This document shows positions 35,365 through 47,804 of a stretch of 64,000 nt of DNA, in pieces (position 1 is the stretch's first letter; every line of letters starts with the position of its first letter). The notes below the pieces were generated by a model. It searched no databases. It saw only the letters and a program-made list of their open reading frames with translations, and was not told where the DNA came from. Source of the DNA: Austropuccinia psidii (taxonomy: Eukaryota > Basidiomycota > Pucciniomycetes > Pucciniales > Sphaerophragmiaceae). The stretch lies in NCBI GenBank assembly GCA_023105745.1, contig JALGQZ010000013.1:4127501-4191500 (forward strand). The letters are read 5' to 3'. Made by a program: the position numbers and the translations under genes.

Positions 35365-36429
35365 TGGAAGAAAATTACATCCAACTTGAGATCCAATCAC
35401 AGGCCAACACACCAGTGACACCCTCAGAACCAGAGGGCAGCAAGGGCAAAGGAAAGAGGCACAGTGAAGGTCTCATCACAGCCAAAAAGTGGACTCCAAT
35501 AGCCACTCAGAGGAGTAGAAAACCACAAAACTCTGCATCAATACAAGTTAAACCGACCTTAACCACTTGTACAGGAAAAATTACAGTTATTAACCCAGTT
35601 GTAACCTCCAAAGGCAAACTGCCCAAATCAGAAGATAACAAATTTGAACAAGGGACAGTCAAAGGTAAATACCCTAAGAACATAAAGTTGTTGACCGCTT
35701 GCAAACACTGATATGTCCCCTGCATACCTCAGAGATCTTGGCTTCCAAAGGAACCAGCCAGAGGACAGAGAAGGCTTGTCCAGAACCAGAAGACGTGGAA
35801 GAGGACACTTGGACACAGTGGTGGATGGCAAAACAATGAGGGAGATAATATAAACCCTGCCATTCACCCTCCAATTCAACAGGAACCTCAAACCAGAGGA
35901 CTGGAAGGATATGGATCAAGTTCTTCAGCTCCACCAACTCCTCAAAGATTTTTCAATGGAGCATGGACAACAAGAGGTTCAACCTGGCAAGTCACTGGGG
36001 CGAACTTGCAGCAAGTTGCCAGAAGATCTGTCTCAAAGAGATAGACTTCAAAGACCTTATGGTAATCACCAAAGTTTGCAATCCTACCAGGCAGTTCAGA
36101 ATCCTGGAGGCAGGGGCACAGAGGATAAGGGAGAATCAAGCCAGTATCCAAGCTATAGAAGAACAGTTAACCCATACAGGGCCTACTCAGATTCCTTCAG
36201 GCTCACAAGGAGCAGGCCAAATCAGCTCTCCAGTGGCTTCATACCATTCAGAAACCAACAGATCAGTGGCCAAGAGTCACCATTCTTCACAATTCCAGGA
36301 GGTTTCCAGGATAAGACAAGGAAACAAGGGCAAGAACAAAACCTCCTTCAACCAGAGGAGGAAAGGTCAGACCCCATGATACAGAAGCTGTTAGATTTGG
36401 TGAAAGAAGTACACAAGAGCCAGAAGTAG
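35365..36429 (+). pseudogene. Overlapping gene X of I, with breaks
   Basis: Exon 1 (35365-35664, 300 nt as in E) encodes a basic, S/T/K-rich segment (EGSKGKGKRHSEG, TLTTCTGK). The predicted intron 1 (35665-35732, 68 nt) has donor CAAAG|GTAAAT and acceptor TACCTCAG|AG. Exon 2 starts DLGSKG-like after the junction and hits a one-base deletion in the acidic region, and the TAA shared with E. The main domain follows (MDNKRFNLASHW, QKICLKEIDFKDLM, RIRENQASIQAIEEQ) and the C-terminus ends at VHKSQK after another shift near 36370. The function is unknown and this copy is probably dead. Confidence 0.65.
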
Positions 36430-39400
36430 TTGTAAACCACTCTAGAATCAGTAGTCCTAGTAATAGAAACACTACCCCCACTCAGACTGAAAATAACATT
36501 GTCACATCTGAGAGTAACATCAACAGTGATACACTGTGGCTACAAATGTCCCAATATGGAGAACAATCTGCAAAGCAGTTTGCAGAAATTGAAGCTGGCC
36601 AAGAGAGGATGAGAAAAACTCAAGCCTCCTTGGAACAGCTAGTTAAGAATCTTCAAGAAGGATATGCTCAAATGAGCAAAGCCTCTGGAGAAACCAACAA
36701 AAGACTGAATATAGTCTTTGAAGAGCAACACCACAGCAAAAGGGACAGGGATTGTCTGGACCAAGACATAAACAAATTGTTCAATGTCTACCATAACTTG
36801 AAGCCCCATCCACAAGGCCAAGTCATGGATAATCCATATCAACCAGATGACATTAAACCAGATGCCATGTTGATGAATAAGGCAAGATCTCCATCACAAT
36901 ACCAGGATGGAGATGGAATGTCTTATTCAGAGAAGGAAGCCCTGAAACAGCTTCCTGAGGCCTCAAACTGGCCCAAATTCTATGGATCAGGAGAATATGA
37001 TCATATGGAGCTCATAGATTATATTGATGGACTCTTCCTTGATGTACCAAGCATACCAGACTACTGGATTACTGCTAGATTGAATACTTAATTTAAAGGT
37101 CATGCTAGTATATGGTACACAGAAATGAAAGAAATCCATGGCAGAAGAAACTGGCCATGGTGGAAGAGTCAAATAATCCAAAAGTACAGTAATGGAAATT
37201 GGATATGGCAGAAGACAATGTCATTTGAAAATGACAAATACTCACTGGACAAAGATCCATATGAGTGGTTTCTTAGACAGTCTAAAAGACTTAAAGCCAT
37301 TGATCCTCAGATGAACATCCAAATGAGGAATCACAAGCTTCTGACACAGCTGCCAGGAGAACTAGAGCATGCATTAAAATGCAGATGCAACCAAAATTGC
37401 ACTCTAGATGACATTGCCAACACCTTACAATACATAAGGAAAAGGACTAATATAGGGAAATTCACCCCATATAAGAGCAGTAGTTTCAAAGAGAAACAAC
37501 CTTTCAGGGTAGAGTTTGAAGACAAACCCAAAGAAAAAGTGGAAGAAGTGGAAAAGAAGAGAAATTCTTCTCACAATTATGGCTCAACAGACCACTATGC
37601 CAACAACTTTCCAAAGGCAAAGAAAAAAGTCTATGCCATTGAGAAAGTCCCAGAGGAAGAATCTCCAACAGAGGATTCTGAATCAGACTCCATGGGTGAT
37701 GCCATCAGAAAACCATCTGATGGTGATCAAGACCCAAGAGAAGAATTTCTAGTCGAATACCAAGAGGAAACTGCACTAGAAATCCAGGACATACAGTTGG
37801 AAGCAGGCATGCCACAGGACACTGCTAACAAGAACTTTTGCAAACACACACAAGATGCAAAAACATTCCTGGTTACAACAACCAAAGAAATGGCATATAT
37901 ACATGGGACAGCCACAAAAATGACTGTATGTATTGACAATGCTCAGAATCCACTGATCATTGATACTGGAGCACACTGCTCCATAGTGGCCAGAAACGAT
38001 CTGGATACCCACTTCCCAAACTGGGAAAAACAGCTCTTGCCCACTAATGCAAAGAACTTTAAAAGTGCATCAGGGAAGATGACTTCCATTGGGACAATTA
38101 TCAAAGAGATAATTATACCCCAGAGGAAGGGTAATATCAGACTTAACCCAGAGTTTGTACTGCTTGATGATGCCCACATCCAAGCGTTTTTACTAGGAAC
38201 AGATTACGAGAGGATGTATGGCATAGGCATTTACATCAGTAAAAATAGGCACATCACCATTGGTACTAACAAGGAAAAGAAATTTTCACTTGATATATAC
38301 CAGATATCTTCTCAAGATCCACTGGAAGGACTTCTGAAGGAATTCAGAGAGGGACAGTTTAACTGTACCCTCACCAGTAAACAAAAACTAATTTTACTAA
38401 AGATGCTGAGAAAGAACAGACCAGCATTTTCCATTGGTGAAGAACCATTAGGCAAGATCAAAGGCCATGATATAGAACTATATATGGATGTGGAAAGGCC
38501 TTATCCACCCATGCTTAGCAGACCTCCTTATCCAGCAAGCCTGGAAACCAGGAAAGACATTGAGAAGCATATCAATGAACTCCTGGATATGGATGTCATC
38601 AGGAAGATTGGACATAATGAAATAGTGGAAATCACCACACCTGTCCTAATCACCTGGCATGATGGCAAGTCTAGAGTGTTAGGAGACTTCAGAGCTCGGA
38701 ATAACTATACAAAAGCAGACAGGTACCCTATACCCAGGATACCCCATGCCTTGGATAAACTGGCAAAAGCCAAATACATAACCAAAATGGATTGTATGAA
38801 AGGCTTCCACCAAAATGGAGTTAAACCAAACTCCATGAAATACTCAGAATAATATGCCATATGGGCATATATGAGTATACCAGGAGGCCATTTGGCATCA
38901 AAAATGCACCAGCCCATTTCTAAAGAATGATGGACACAATATTTCAAGAAGAAATACTGGAAGGCTGGATGGTGGTATAAATTTATGATATCATTATATT
39001 CTCAGAGACATGGGAGGACCATGTGCAATACATAGAGAGAGTACTAAGTAAATGCACACCCATAAATCTCAAAATTTCACTTAAAAAGTGAAATTTTGGC
39101 CAACAAGAGTTGCTGGCTCTAGGACATAAAGTCTCAGGTCTTAGTCTGGCAATTGACCAGAATAAAGTAGCAGCAGTACTGCAAAAGCCAGTACCAAAAA
39201 GCATCAAAGAGATGCAATCTGTTCTTGCGTTTGCTAGCTACTATAGAAACCACATCAAAAAATTTACACACATAACTAGTAGTTTATACAAGTTATGTTC
39301 AAAAGATGTAGTGTTTGAAATAACCAAGGAAAGGAGGGATGCATATGAGAGGATCAAATATGAACTCACAAATGCAGCTGTGCTCATCTTACCTGACTTT

Positions 39401-41521
39401 GAACTACCATTCAAGTTATATATAGATGCAGCATGCAGTCAAGGCCTAGGATCAGCCCTTCACCAAAGACAAATTGTGGATGGTGAACCAAGAGAGGGTG
39501 TAATATGTTACATCTCTAGGCAACTGAAAGATTCAGAAGACAGGTATGGGGCCACCCAGACTGAATGTCTATGTCTAGTCTGGGCTCTAGAGAAACTTCA
39601 TTATTATTTGGTGGGTGCAGTCTTTGAAGTCTAAACAAACTGCACAGCCTTGAAGTCTTTACTAAACATGAAGACTACAAATAGACACATGTTGAGATGG
39701 GAAATAGCTATCCAGCAGTATAGAGGGAACATGACCATCATATACAAGGAAGGGGACAATGACAAAAGAAATCCAGCTTATGACCCTGAAGTTCCAGCCA
39801 AAATCCCTATCCATTTCATGGTAGTAGATAGGAGGAAGAACTTCAGATTTTCTGAATTGGCACCAGAAAATGGTACTCTTGACAGTGGAAACACTGATTC
39901 GGAGGGGATAGAAACTCCCATATTGGGAATAAGCTCCTCTGAACTGCAAAATGAATTTTTTAGTGCAGTACCGAAGTCTTATGCCAAACACAAACAGTTT
40001 GGCATACTGCTACAAATCCTTCAACAAAAGTACAGGAGTCCAGAACTGGAATCCCAGCTGGAAGAACCCTGGTTGAGGGCCTATAAGGATAACAAGTGCT
40101 TCCTTATAGATGGCCTGCTCTACCACAGAGAGAAACATACAAGTGCACTCACAGTGGTAGACAGAGACCACATCTCCTTGATCCTGCAGGAATTCCATGA
40201 CTGCACCTATATGGGACACATGAGTGAGGACAGGACTAAGGAGAGGGTAGCAAGCACAGCTTGGTGGCCCAAGTGGGAAAAAGAGTTGGGAGAATACATC
40301 AACACTTGTGAAAGGTGCCAAAAGGCAAATAGGAAACATGGGAAGAAGTATGGGTTACCTCAACATATAGAAGAACCCAAACACCTATGGGAAACCATCA
40401 ACATGGACTGGGTTACAGGACTTGCCCCAGGAGGCAAAGAAAACTACAATGCCTGCTTGATCATAGCTGACAGGTTCAGCAAGAGCATGAGATGTCCCCC
40501 ATGCCACAAAGAGGACACAGCCATGGATACTGCCCTGTTATTCTGGAATAACATCATATCTACCTGTGGAGTCCCTAAAATCATCATTAGTGATAGGGAC
40601 CCAAAATTCACATTTGAGTTTTGGACCAACTTGTATGACATTCTTGGCATCAAGCTTTCTTTTTCCACAGCTTACCGTCCCCAAATAGATGGCTTAGCTG
40701 AGAGGATGATCCAGACTATGGAAGACATCCTCAAAAGGTTCTTTGCCTATGGCATGGAATTAAAGGACCATGAAGGATACACCCATTACTGGGTTACCCT
40801 TCTACCAGCTGTCCAACTGGCTTATAATACAATTCAGCACTCCACCACAGGAAAAACACCTGCAGTGCTAGAGGAAGGGTGGAATACCCTGTTGCCTGTG
40901 GATCACTTAAAGAAGAATCTTTTCACCATCCACCCCACAGCAAAAGATTTACATGATATGTGGAAGAGGGCTTGTGATACAGCTGCCAAATGCATAGCTG
41001 AGGCAAAAGAATATAATAAACAGAGGTGGGACAAGACACACATGGAACCTGACTTTAAGGAAGGGGACCACATGCTAGTCTTTACACTGAACTTTAATAA
41101 TCTTAAAGGACCCAAGAAGATGAGGGACTCATTTTTAGGGCGTTTCACTATCATTAGGTTGATAGGAAAGGATGGAGTGTAAGTCAAACTTACAGAGGAA
41201 TCTTCCAGGAAGCACCCAGTCTTCCCAGTAAGTTTGGTCAAACCATACTTCCAAACAGAGGAGGGTAAATTCCCCTCCAGGAAGAAGAACCCCACACCAC
41301 CTGATATAGTGGAAATGGAGGACTCCCGAGGACCTGTGAGCAAGATCATCAGGGCCAGGAAGATCAGCCTTAATGAAAAGGATCAAAGACAATACTTAGT
41401 CAGATTCAAGCACCAAACGGCTGATAAAGACAAATGGTTGGCAGAGGATGGCATACCAGATGGGAACCTTCATCTAAGAAGATTCAGGGCCTCTAGGAGG
41501 ACTGCAAAGTCTCGTCAATGA
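35713..41521 (+). pseudogene. Gag-Pol of I, multiple lesions
   Basis: The start ATG is inside intron 1 of X, as in A, B and E. The Gag core (FYGSGEYDHMEL), a damaged zinc knuckle (SHNYGSTDHYANN, two Cys changed), protease (IIDTGAHCS), RT, RNase H ([17 protein letters not shown]), integrase ([33 protein letters not shown]) and chromodomain-like tail (YLVRFKHQ) can be followed. Lesions include a TAA at 37089-37091, a shift near 38845, a TAA in the Gag-Pol frame near 38922 (CAA to TAA), destruction of the YIDD box near 38976, a TAA at 39632-39634, loss of about 16 codons near 39770 and a TAA near 41180. It cannot supply its own reverse transcriptase. Confidence 0.9.
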
Positions 41522-41527
41522 TGAGCC

Positions 41528-41545
41528 TTTTTTAGAGGGAGGGTA
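41528..41545 (+). other. Polypurine tract of I
   Basis: A purine-rich run, ttttttagagggagggta, lies directly before the 3' LTR. The H, E and I tracts share gagggagggta or its near form. Confidence 0.72.
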
Positions 41546-42978
41546 TGTCAGCCTGTGACTCAAAACCAGAGCACAAGCATGACAGCCAAAATACCATAAA
41601 CCAATGGTATAGCCAAGATACCACCAAAAAATGGAGCTGAGCCAAATCAGCTCAGAGGTATCAAAAGAAAGAGGAAACTCACCTCTTTCTGAAAACACAA
41701 GTCCCATCACCATAGGACAAGAAATAACAAAGTTATTCCTGCTCAAAGATATTGCTGAGCATAAACCTTAATTTTAACATCCCATCTAAGATCTAGAAGG
41801 AGAGGCTTAACCCCATCAAAAGGGTACTCAAAATGAAGCTCTAAGCCAGGACTATCCAATGGTACCAGCCAAACGGAGCTAGCACCAATATTACTGGAGT
41901 TATGGTCCATTTCATGCCAAATAAGGGTGAACAAAACATTCACCTCTCATCTAACTTCTACAGTTTTAGTGTGAGATACTTGAAGTGGGGTCTTTTTGGC
42001 AAGGGAACAATCAGGGCTATCTGATGGTTTCATGCACTTCCCCATAGCTCAACTAGAACAAACGTTATGGGGCAAATAAGCTCAATACAGCTTTTTGCCT
42101 ATACAATAAACAAAAATCTTGTACATGGGATAACCTTTCCATATCTAATGATACCCATATCAAATGAGGTACCATTGTGTAGAGCCAATACAGAGCTACA
42201 CACGGAACCAATTTTCAGGTTGATAGCTCAATAATTGACAAAGGTATGGCTGTTTTAAGGTCAGATTCCCACCTGCTGTTATATGCAGCCTTACCATGGG
42301 ATAATATCCCATAACCATCAATATGAGGTGTCAAATAGACAAAGAAGTTTGTTTTTGCTTCAATACCTCATATGTCAGTCAATAATGGGGTCTCATACAG
42401 GTTCTGTACAGCGTTCTACGTGTCATACATGTCAGAATCAGGCTGTGAGGTCCCCAGATGAAAATTTTCACCCTGTATTGGTGAAAACTGCCCAGATGTG
42501 GTTTCAAAACCACATCAGAGCCCAATACAGGTTATACAGGCTGTTTTCAGACCACAAGCCAGTACTAGAAAGTGAAAAAATCTTCACTTCCTCTACGTGG
42601 AAAGGTCTAGCACCCTTTCCACCCCATTTCAGGATAAAAAGGAGGCTTTTCACAGCCAGAATTGTTTCCTCATCCTGCTCTTGAATAACCTACGTAATGA
42701 ACTGTCAAGAACAGTTTTACTCTTGGTTAATAATCAGTCATAATTAGAAATCTTAATTATTGTAGTCTTTTATTATTGTAACCCAACAGATAAAGCTGCA
42801 CCCAGGGCTTTCAACAGCGCTCACCACCACTATATCATATATAGTAAAGCCCTTTTAATCTTAAATTAAATTATCTTTAAACCCTTATAAATATTTTTAA
42901 ACCATTCTTACCGTGTCACAAACATAGTTAAAGTTGTATTTAGCCTATTTACTCCTTTATCATAGTTTCATCCTGACA
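41546..42978 (+). repeat. 3' LTR of element I
   Basis: This LTR is 1433 bases, TGTCAG...CTGACA, followed by the target duplication tggag. It is the best complete plus-strand LTR of this family for comparison. Confidence 0.92.
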
Positions 42979-44876
42979 TGGAGGGTGCAGTCTTTGACTT
43001 TTACACAGGCTGAACTGCACTTAACTCTTTTCTCAACATGAAGACTTTTAATAAACACATTTGGAGGTCCAAATAGCCATCCAATATCATAGAGGGATCA
43101 TGACCATAATATACAAGGAGTGCAAAAGCCATACTAATGCTGATGGCCTCAGTAGATGGTCATTGGACAATGTCAAGAGAAACCAAGCTTGTGACCCATA
43201 ATTAGCTTCCAAAATTATTATCCACTTCATGGAAAAAGATAGGAGGAAGAATCTCACATTTTCTCAATGGGTACCAGGATGTGTTACCACAGATACTAAC
43301 AAGAGTGTACCAGAGACAGAAACCCCCATATTAAGAATAAGCTCCTATGAGCTTGACAGTGAATTTTTGAATTCAGTTATTAATACATATTCCAAAAACA
43401 AACAATCTAGCATATTGTTACAAATCCTTGAAAACAACATACAGAATCCCAGAACTGTAATTCCAGTTAGAGGAGCCCTGGTTCACAGACAATAAGGAAA
43501 ATAAATCTTTCCTTATAGATGGACTCCTTCATCACATGGAAAAGCACACTAGTTCTCTAAGAGTGATAGACAGGCACAACATCTCCCTGATACTTCAAGA
43601 ATACCATGACTGCCCCTAAATAGGACACATGGGTAAAGACATTACAGAGAAGAGGTTAGAAAGCACATCTTGATGGTCCCAATGGGAGCAAGGGTTGGGT
43701 TAATACATCAACAATTGTGAAATATTCCAGAAGGAATACAGGAAACATGGTGCAAAGTATGGTCTACTACAACACATAGAGGAGCCCAAGCACCCATGGG
43801 AAACCATCAAGATGGACTCAGTGACAGGACCTGTCCCAGGAGGAAAAGAAATCTTCAATTCTTCCCTTCTCATACTAGACAGGTATAGCAAAAGTTTCCA
43901 ATTCCTACAATTTACCAAAGAGGACACAGCTATGCACACATAATTGTTATCCCAGAAAAACATGATAACTAAATATGGAGTACCTAAAGCCATCATTAGT
44001 GATAGGGACCCAAATTTCACATCACAATTTTTGACTAAACTCTATGATATGTTTGGCACTAAAGCTGCATTTTCTACAGCTTACCATCCACAGACAGATG
44101 GCCTATCTGAAAGTATTATCAAAGAAATGGAGCAAATTATCAGAAGATGCTGGGAATATGGCATGGAATACAAAGACCATTAGGGGTATATCCATGACTG
44201 GGTTACACTTCTACCAGCTTTTCAGCTGGCATATAACACAAGTCAGCACTCTACCACAGGAAAATCACCCTCACTGGTTAAAAAAGGGTGTAATGCTTTA
44301 TTTCCTGTGGATAACTTGAAGAAAAATATTCTGTCTATCCACCCCACAGCAAAAGACTTCCATGATATGTGGAAAAGGGAAGGTGATACAGCTGAAATAT
44401 GAATAGCTGAGTCAAAGGAATACAACAAACAGAGGTATGAAAAGACCCATAAGGAAGCAGAATTGATAGCAGGGAACCAACTGTTAGTTTCTACTCTCAC
44501 TATCATTATATTGATAATGAAGAATCCATTGGAGGTGAGACTCACAGAAGCATTCTCTCGAAAATGCCCAGCATTACCAATGAGTTTAGTCAAATTGTAC
44601 AGCCAAACAGGAGAGGATAAATTCACCTCCAGAAACAATAAACACACTCCACAAGACATAGTGGAAGGAGAAGACCCTCTTGGCCCAGTGAAAAATATCA
44701 TGAAGGCCAGAAAGATCAGACTCAAAGGGAAGGACCATAGACAGTATTTGGTCATATTTAAGCACCAGACAGCTAATAAAGATAGGTGGTTTGAAGAAGA
44801 TGCCATACCAGATGGTAAAATTCACCCAATAAGATTCAGAGCCTCTAGGAGGAATGAAAAGTCTCATCAATCATGA
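42979..44876 (+). pseudogene. RNase H (end) and integrase of H, right of element I
   Basis: The frame resumes at GAVF after the duplicated tggag. Decayed RNase H ([10 protein letters not shown]), linker, integrase zinc region (damaged), core ([24 protein letters not shown]) and chromodomain-like end (YLVIFKHQ, WFEEDAIPDGK) follow. There are many stops and shifts (for example near 43493, 43618, 44182 and 44401). It ends about 20 bases before the polypurine tract. Confidence 0.85.
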
Positions 44877-44897
44877 TCCCTTTTTCAAGGGAGGGTA

Positions 44898-46292
44898 TGT
44901 CAGCCTATGACTCAAAGCCAGAGCACACGCATGACAGCCAAAATACCATAAACCAATGGTAGAGTACAAGTACCACCAAAGGATGGAGCTGAGCCAAAAC
45001 AGCTCAAAAAGTATCAAAAGGAAGAGGAAACTCACTCCTTTCCAAATATACAAGTACCATAATCAAATGAAAAAAAAATGACAAAGTTATTCAGGCTCAA
45101 AGTAGTTTCTTAGCAAAAAGCTTAATTTCTACCTCTAATCTAAAATCCAGAGAAAAAGGCTGTACCCCATTAGATTGGTGTTCATATTGTAGCTCTCAGT
45201 AAGGGCTATCCAATGTTAATGGCCAAACTGAGCTAGAATCAAGACTACAGAGGTTATGGCCAAGTTAGAGCCATATAAGCTTGAATAAAATACTCAAATC
45301 TCATCCAAAATTTACAGTTTTAGTTTGAGCTACTTGAAGTGGGGTCATTTTGAAAAGCAAAAAATTGGGGTTATCTGATGGTGGCATCCATTTCTCCATA
45401 GCTCATCTAGAAAAAACTTTATGAAGCAAACAAGTTTCATACAGGATTTGAGAAATTTCCATATTTAGATATTGGAAATTTTAACATGGTATAGCTTTGC
45501 CCTACTTAATGCTACCCATACCAAATGAGGTACCACTGTTTAGACCCCATCTAGGGCTACAAAATTAACTAATTTTGATCTCAATACCTTCAAAATGGAA
45601 AAATTATAGAAGTTTTAAGGTTCAAATCCCACAGCTTGGCCAATACACCTTGACTGTGGAATACTTTCCCATATCCTTGAATATGAGGTGTAATTTAGAT
45701 AAAAAAGACTGTTTATCCTTTAATAACTCATATATTTATTAATACTGAGGTTTTATACAGGTTCTATACAGCATTCTATCTGTCATACATGTCAGAAGAG
45801 GGCTATCTAGTCCCCAGATCAAATTTTTCATCCCATATTGGTGAAACCTTCACAGATGTGGTTGCAAAAGCACCTCTGAGCCCAATAAAGCCTATACAGG
45901 CTTTTTTGAAAGCCACAATTCAAGCCTTGGAAGTGAAGGATCTTCACTTCCTCCACCCAAACTCGCCTAGAGAGCCTTTTCACCCTTTTTCAGCATAAAA
46001 AGGGACTTTTCTCTTCCCTAAAGAGGAATCCCAATCCTTCTCTGACATTCCTATGTAGCAAAACTTTCAAAAACAGTTATACTCTAGTAATAGTATTTTA
46101 CTTTCTTATGATATATGCTCAACTGATAACCAGTGCATCTGGGGCTTTCAGTAGCACTCCCCACCACTTAATCTCATAGTAAAACCCTTAAAGCTTCTAT
46201 CCCATCTATTTTTATTCTATTTTATCATGTCCCAGTCAAAGTTAAGGTTGTAATTGGACCTATTATCACCTTATCATAGACTCATCCTGACA
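44898..46292 (+). repeat. 3' LTR of element H
   Basis: This LTR is 1395 bases, TGTCAG...CTGACA, preceded by the tract caagggagggta. It is clearly more diverged from E and I than they are from each other, in line with H being the oldest host in the nest. Confidence 0.87.
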
Positions 46293-46445
46293 CAAATGCC
46301 AAAAATCAAATAAAGTCACAGGGAAGAAATTTGGAATCATGATCCAAATCCAAGGACCAGAATCTCCATGGGAATTAGTATATAAAAAACCGGGTAACAG
46401 TTCTACACCCAGGAGGGCATAGTAGTTTTAATTCATGACTAATGT
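46293..46445 (+). pseudogene. Integrase remnant J of an A-like element
   Basis: These 153 bases lie between the LTRs of H and F. They translate to CQKSNKVTGKKFGIMIQIQ and GPESPWELVY, then after a shift PGGHSSFNS. Element A has [19 protein letters not shown] and SPWEVV at the same place in integrase, and the TGKKFG form is specific to A rather than E/I. It is therefore an older A/B-type copy in which H and F both landed. Confidence 0.75.
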
Positions 46446-47804
46446 TGTCAGCCTGTGCTCAAACCCAGAGCACAAGCATGATAGCCAAATACCATAAACC
46501 AATGGTAGAGCCAAGATACCACCACAACATGGAGCTGAGAAAAACTAGCTCAAAAAGTATTCAAAGAGAGAGGAAAATTACCTATTTCTAAATATACAAG
46601 TTCCACCATCATAGGACAAGGAATAACAAAGTTATTCCTGCTCAAAGTTGTTGCTGAGCATAAACCTTATCTTTCACCTCTCTTCTGAAATCCAGATGAA
46701 GAGGCTGGACCCCATCAAATGGGTATTCAAAATGAAGCTCTAAGTCAGGAATATTCAATGGTTCTAGCCAAATTGAGCTAGCACCAGAAATCCAGAATTT
46801 ATGGCCAAAATAAGGTCAGATAAGGGTGAATAAAATATTCACCTCCCATCTAACTTCTACAACTTCAGTGTGAGATACCTAAAGTGGGGTCTTTTTGAAA
46901 AGTGCAAAATCAGGTCTATCTGATGGCGCCATCAATTTCCCAATATCTCATCCAGAACAAAAGCTATAGGGCAAACAAGCTCCATACAGATTTTAAGCAG
47001 ATCATACATATGTACAAAAAATCTTGTGCATGGCATAGCTTTGCCATATTTGGTGATAACCATGGAAAATGAGGTACCAGCTTGTAGAACACATTCAGGG
47101 CTACGCAATTAATCAATGTTGAGCTTGATATCTCACAAACTGACAAATTTATGGCAGTATTACGGTCAAAATCTCACAGTTAGACCAATACAGCCTTACT
47201 GGGGGATATTCTCCCATAATTATAATTATGAGGTGTCAAACAGACAAAGAAGCCTGTTTATATTTCAATACCTCATAGGTTTGTCAATACTGGATCCTGT
47301 AAAGGTTCTATACAGCATTCTACTTGTCATACACTTCAGAAGAGGGCTAGGTGGTCCCCAGATGAAGCATTTTACCCTGTATTGGTGAAAACTGCCCATA
47401 TGTGGTTTCAAAACACCATCTGAGCCCAATAAAGGCTATACAGGCCTTGTGAAAACCACAAGCCATTCCTTGGAAGTGAAAAATCTTCACTTCCACTACA
47501 AGGAAAGGTCTAGAGGCCCTTTTCACCCAATTTTAGGATAAAAAGGCACCTTTTCTCCACCAGAAAAGGTTTCCTCATCCTGAGCTTGAATTCCTACATA
47601 GTAAAACTGTCAAAGACAGTTATACTATTGGAAAATAATCAGGTATAGTTATGATTTTAATTATTGGAACCCCAAAGGTAATGCTGCATCCAGCACTTTC
47701 AACAGCACTCATCACCACTATTTCTCAATATTAACGCCCTGAATATTCATATATCAACCCTTATTATCATAAATAAACCTTTTTATTACTATTTTCACCA
47801 TTTT
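46446..47804 (+). repeat. 5' LTR of F, left part (right part 57480-57542)
   Basis: It starts TGTCAGCCTGTG. Element E interrupts it 63 bases before its 3' end, which reads catcctgcca (family form catcctgaca). The summed length is about 1422, normal for the family. Confidence 0.88.
47800..47804. repeat. Target site duplication of E (left)
   Basis: The sequence atttt here is matched by atttt at 57475-57479, immediately outside the two LTRs of E. Confidence 0.9.

Larger units (their letters stand above)
32107..42978 (+). mobile_element. Element I, full-length Ty3/gypsy, decayed
   Basis: This plus-strand element has both LTRs, primer site, X, gag-pol, polypurine tract and the 5-base target duplication TGGAG. 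It is inserted in RNase H of element H. Its 5' LTR carries an internal deletion of roughly 230 bases and a nested solo LTR (32242-33680). Gag-pol has several stops and shifts, so it is not autonomous. Confidence 0.93.

Noticed and set aside
35361..35367. GTG as the start codon of the X exon 1 frame in I
   Set aside because: The G of GTG is the last base of a strong acceptor (ATTCAG). A splice-built ATG fits five elements better than a non-standard start.
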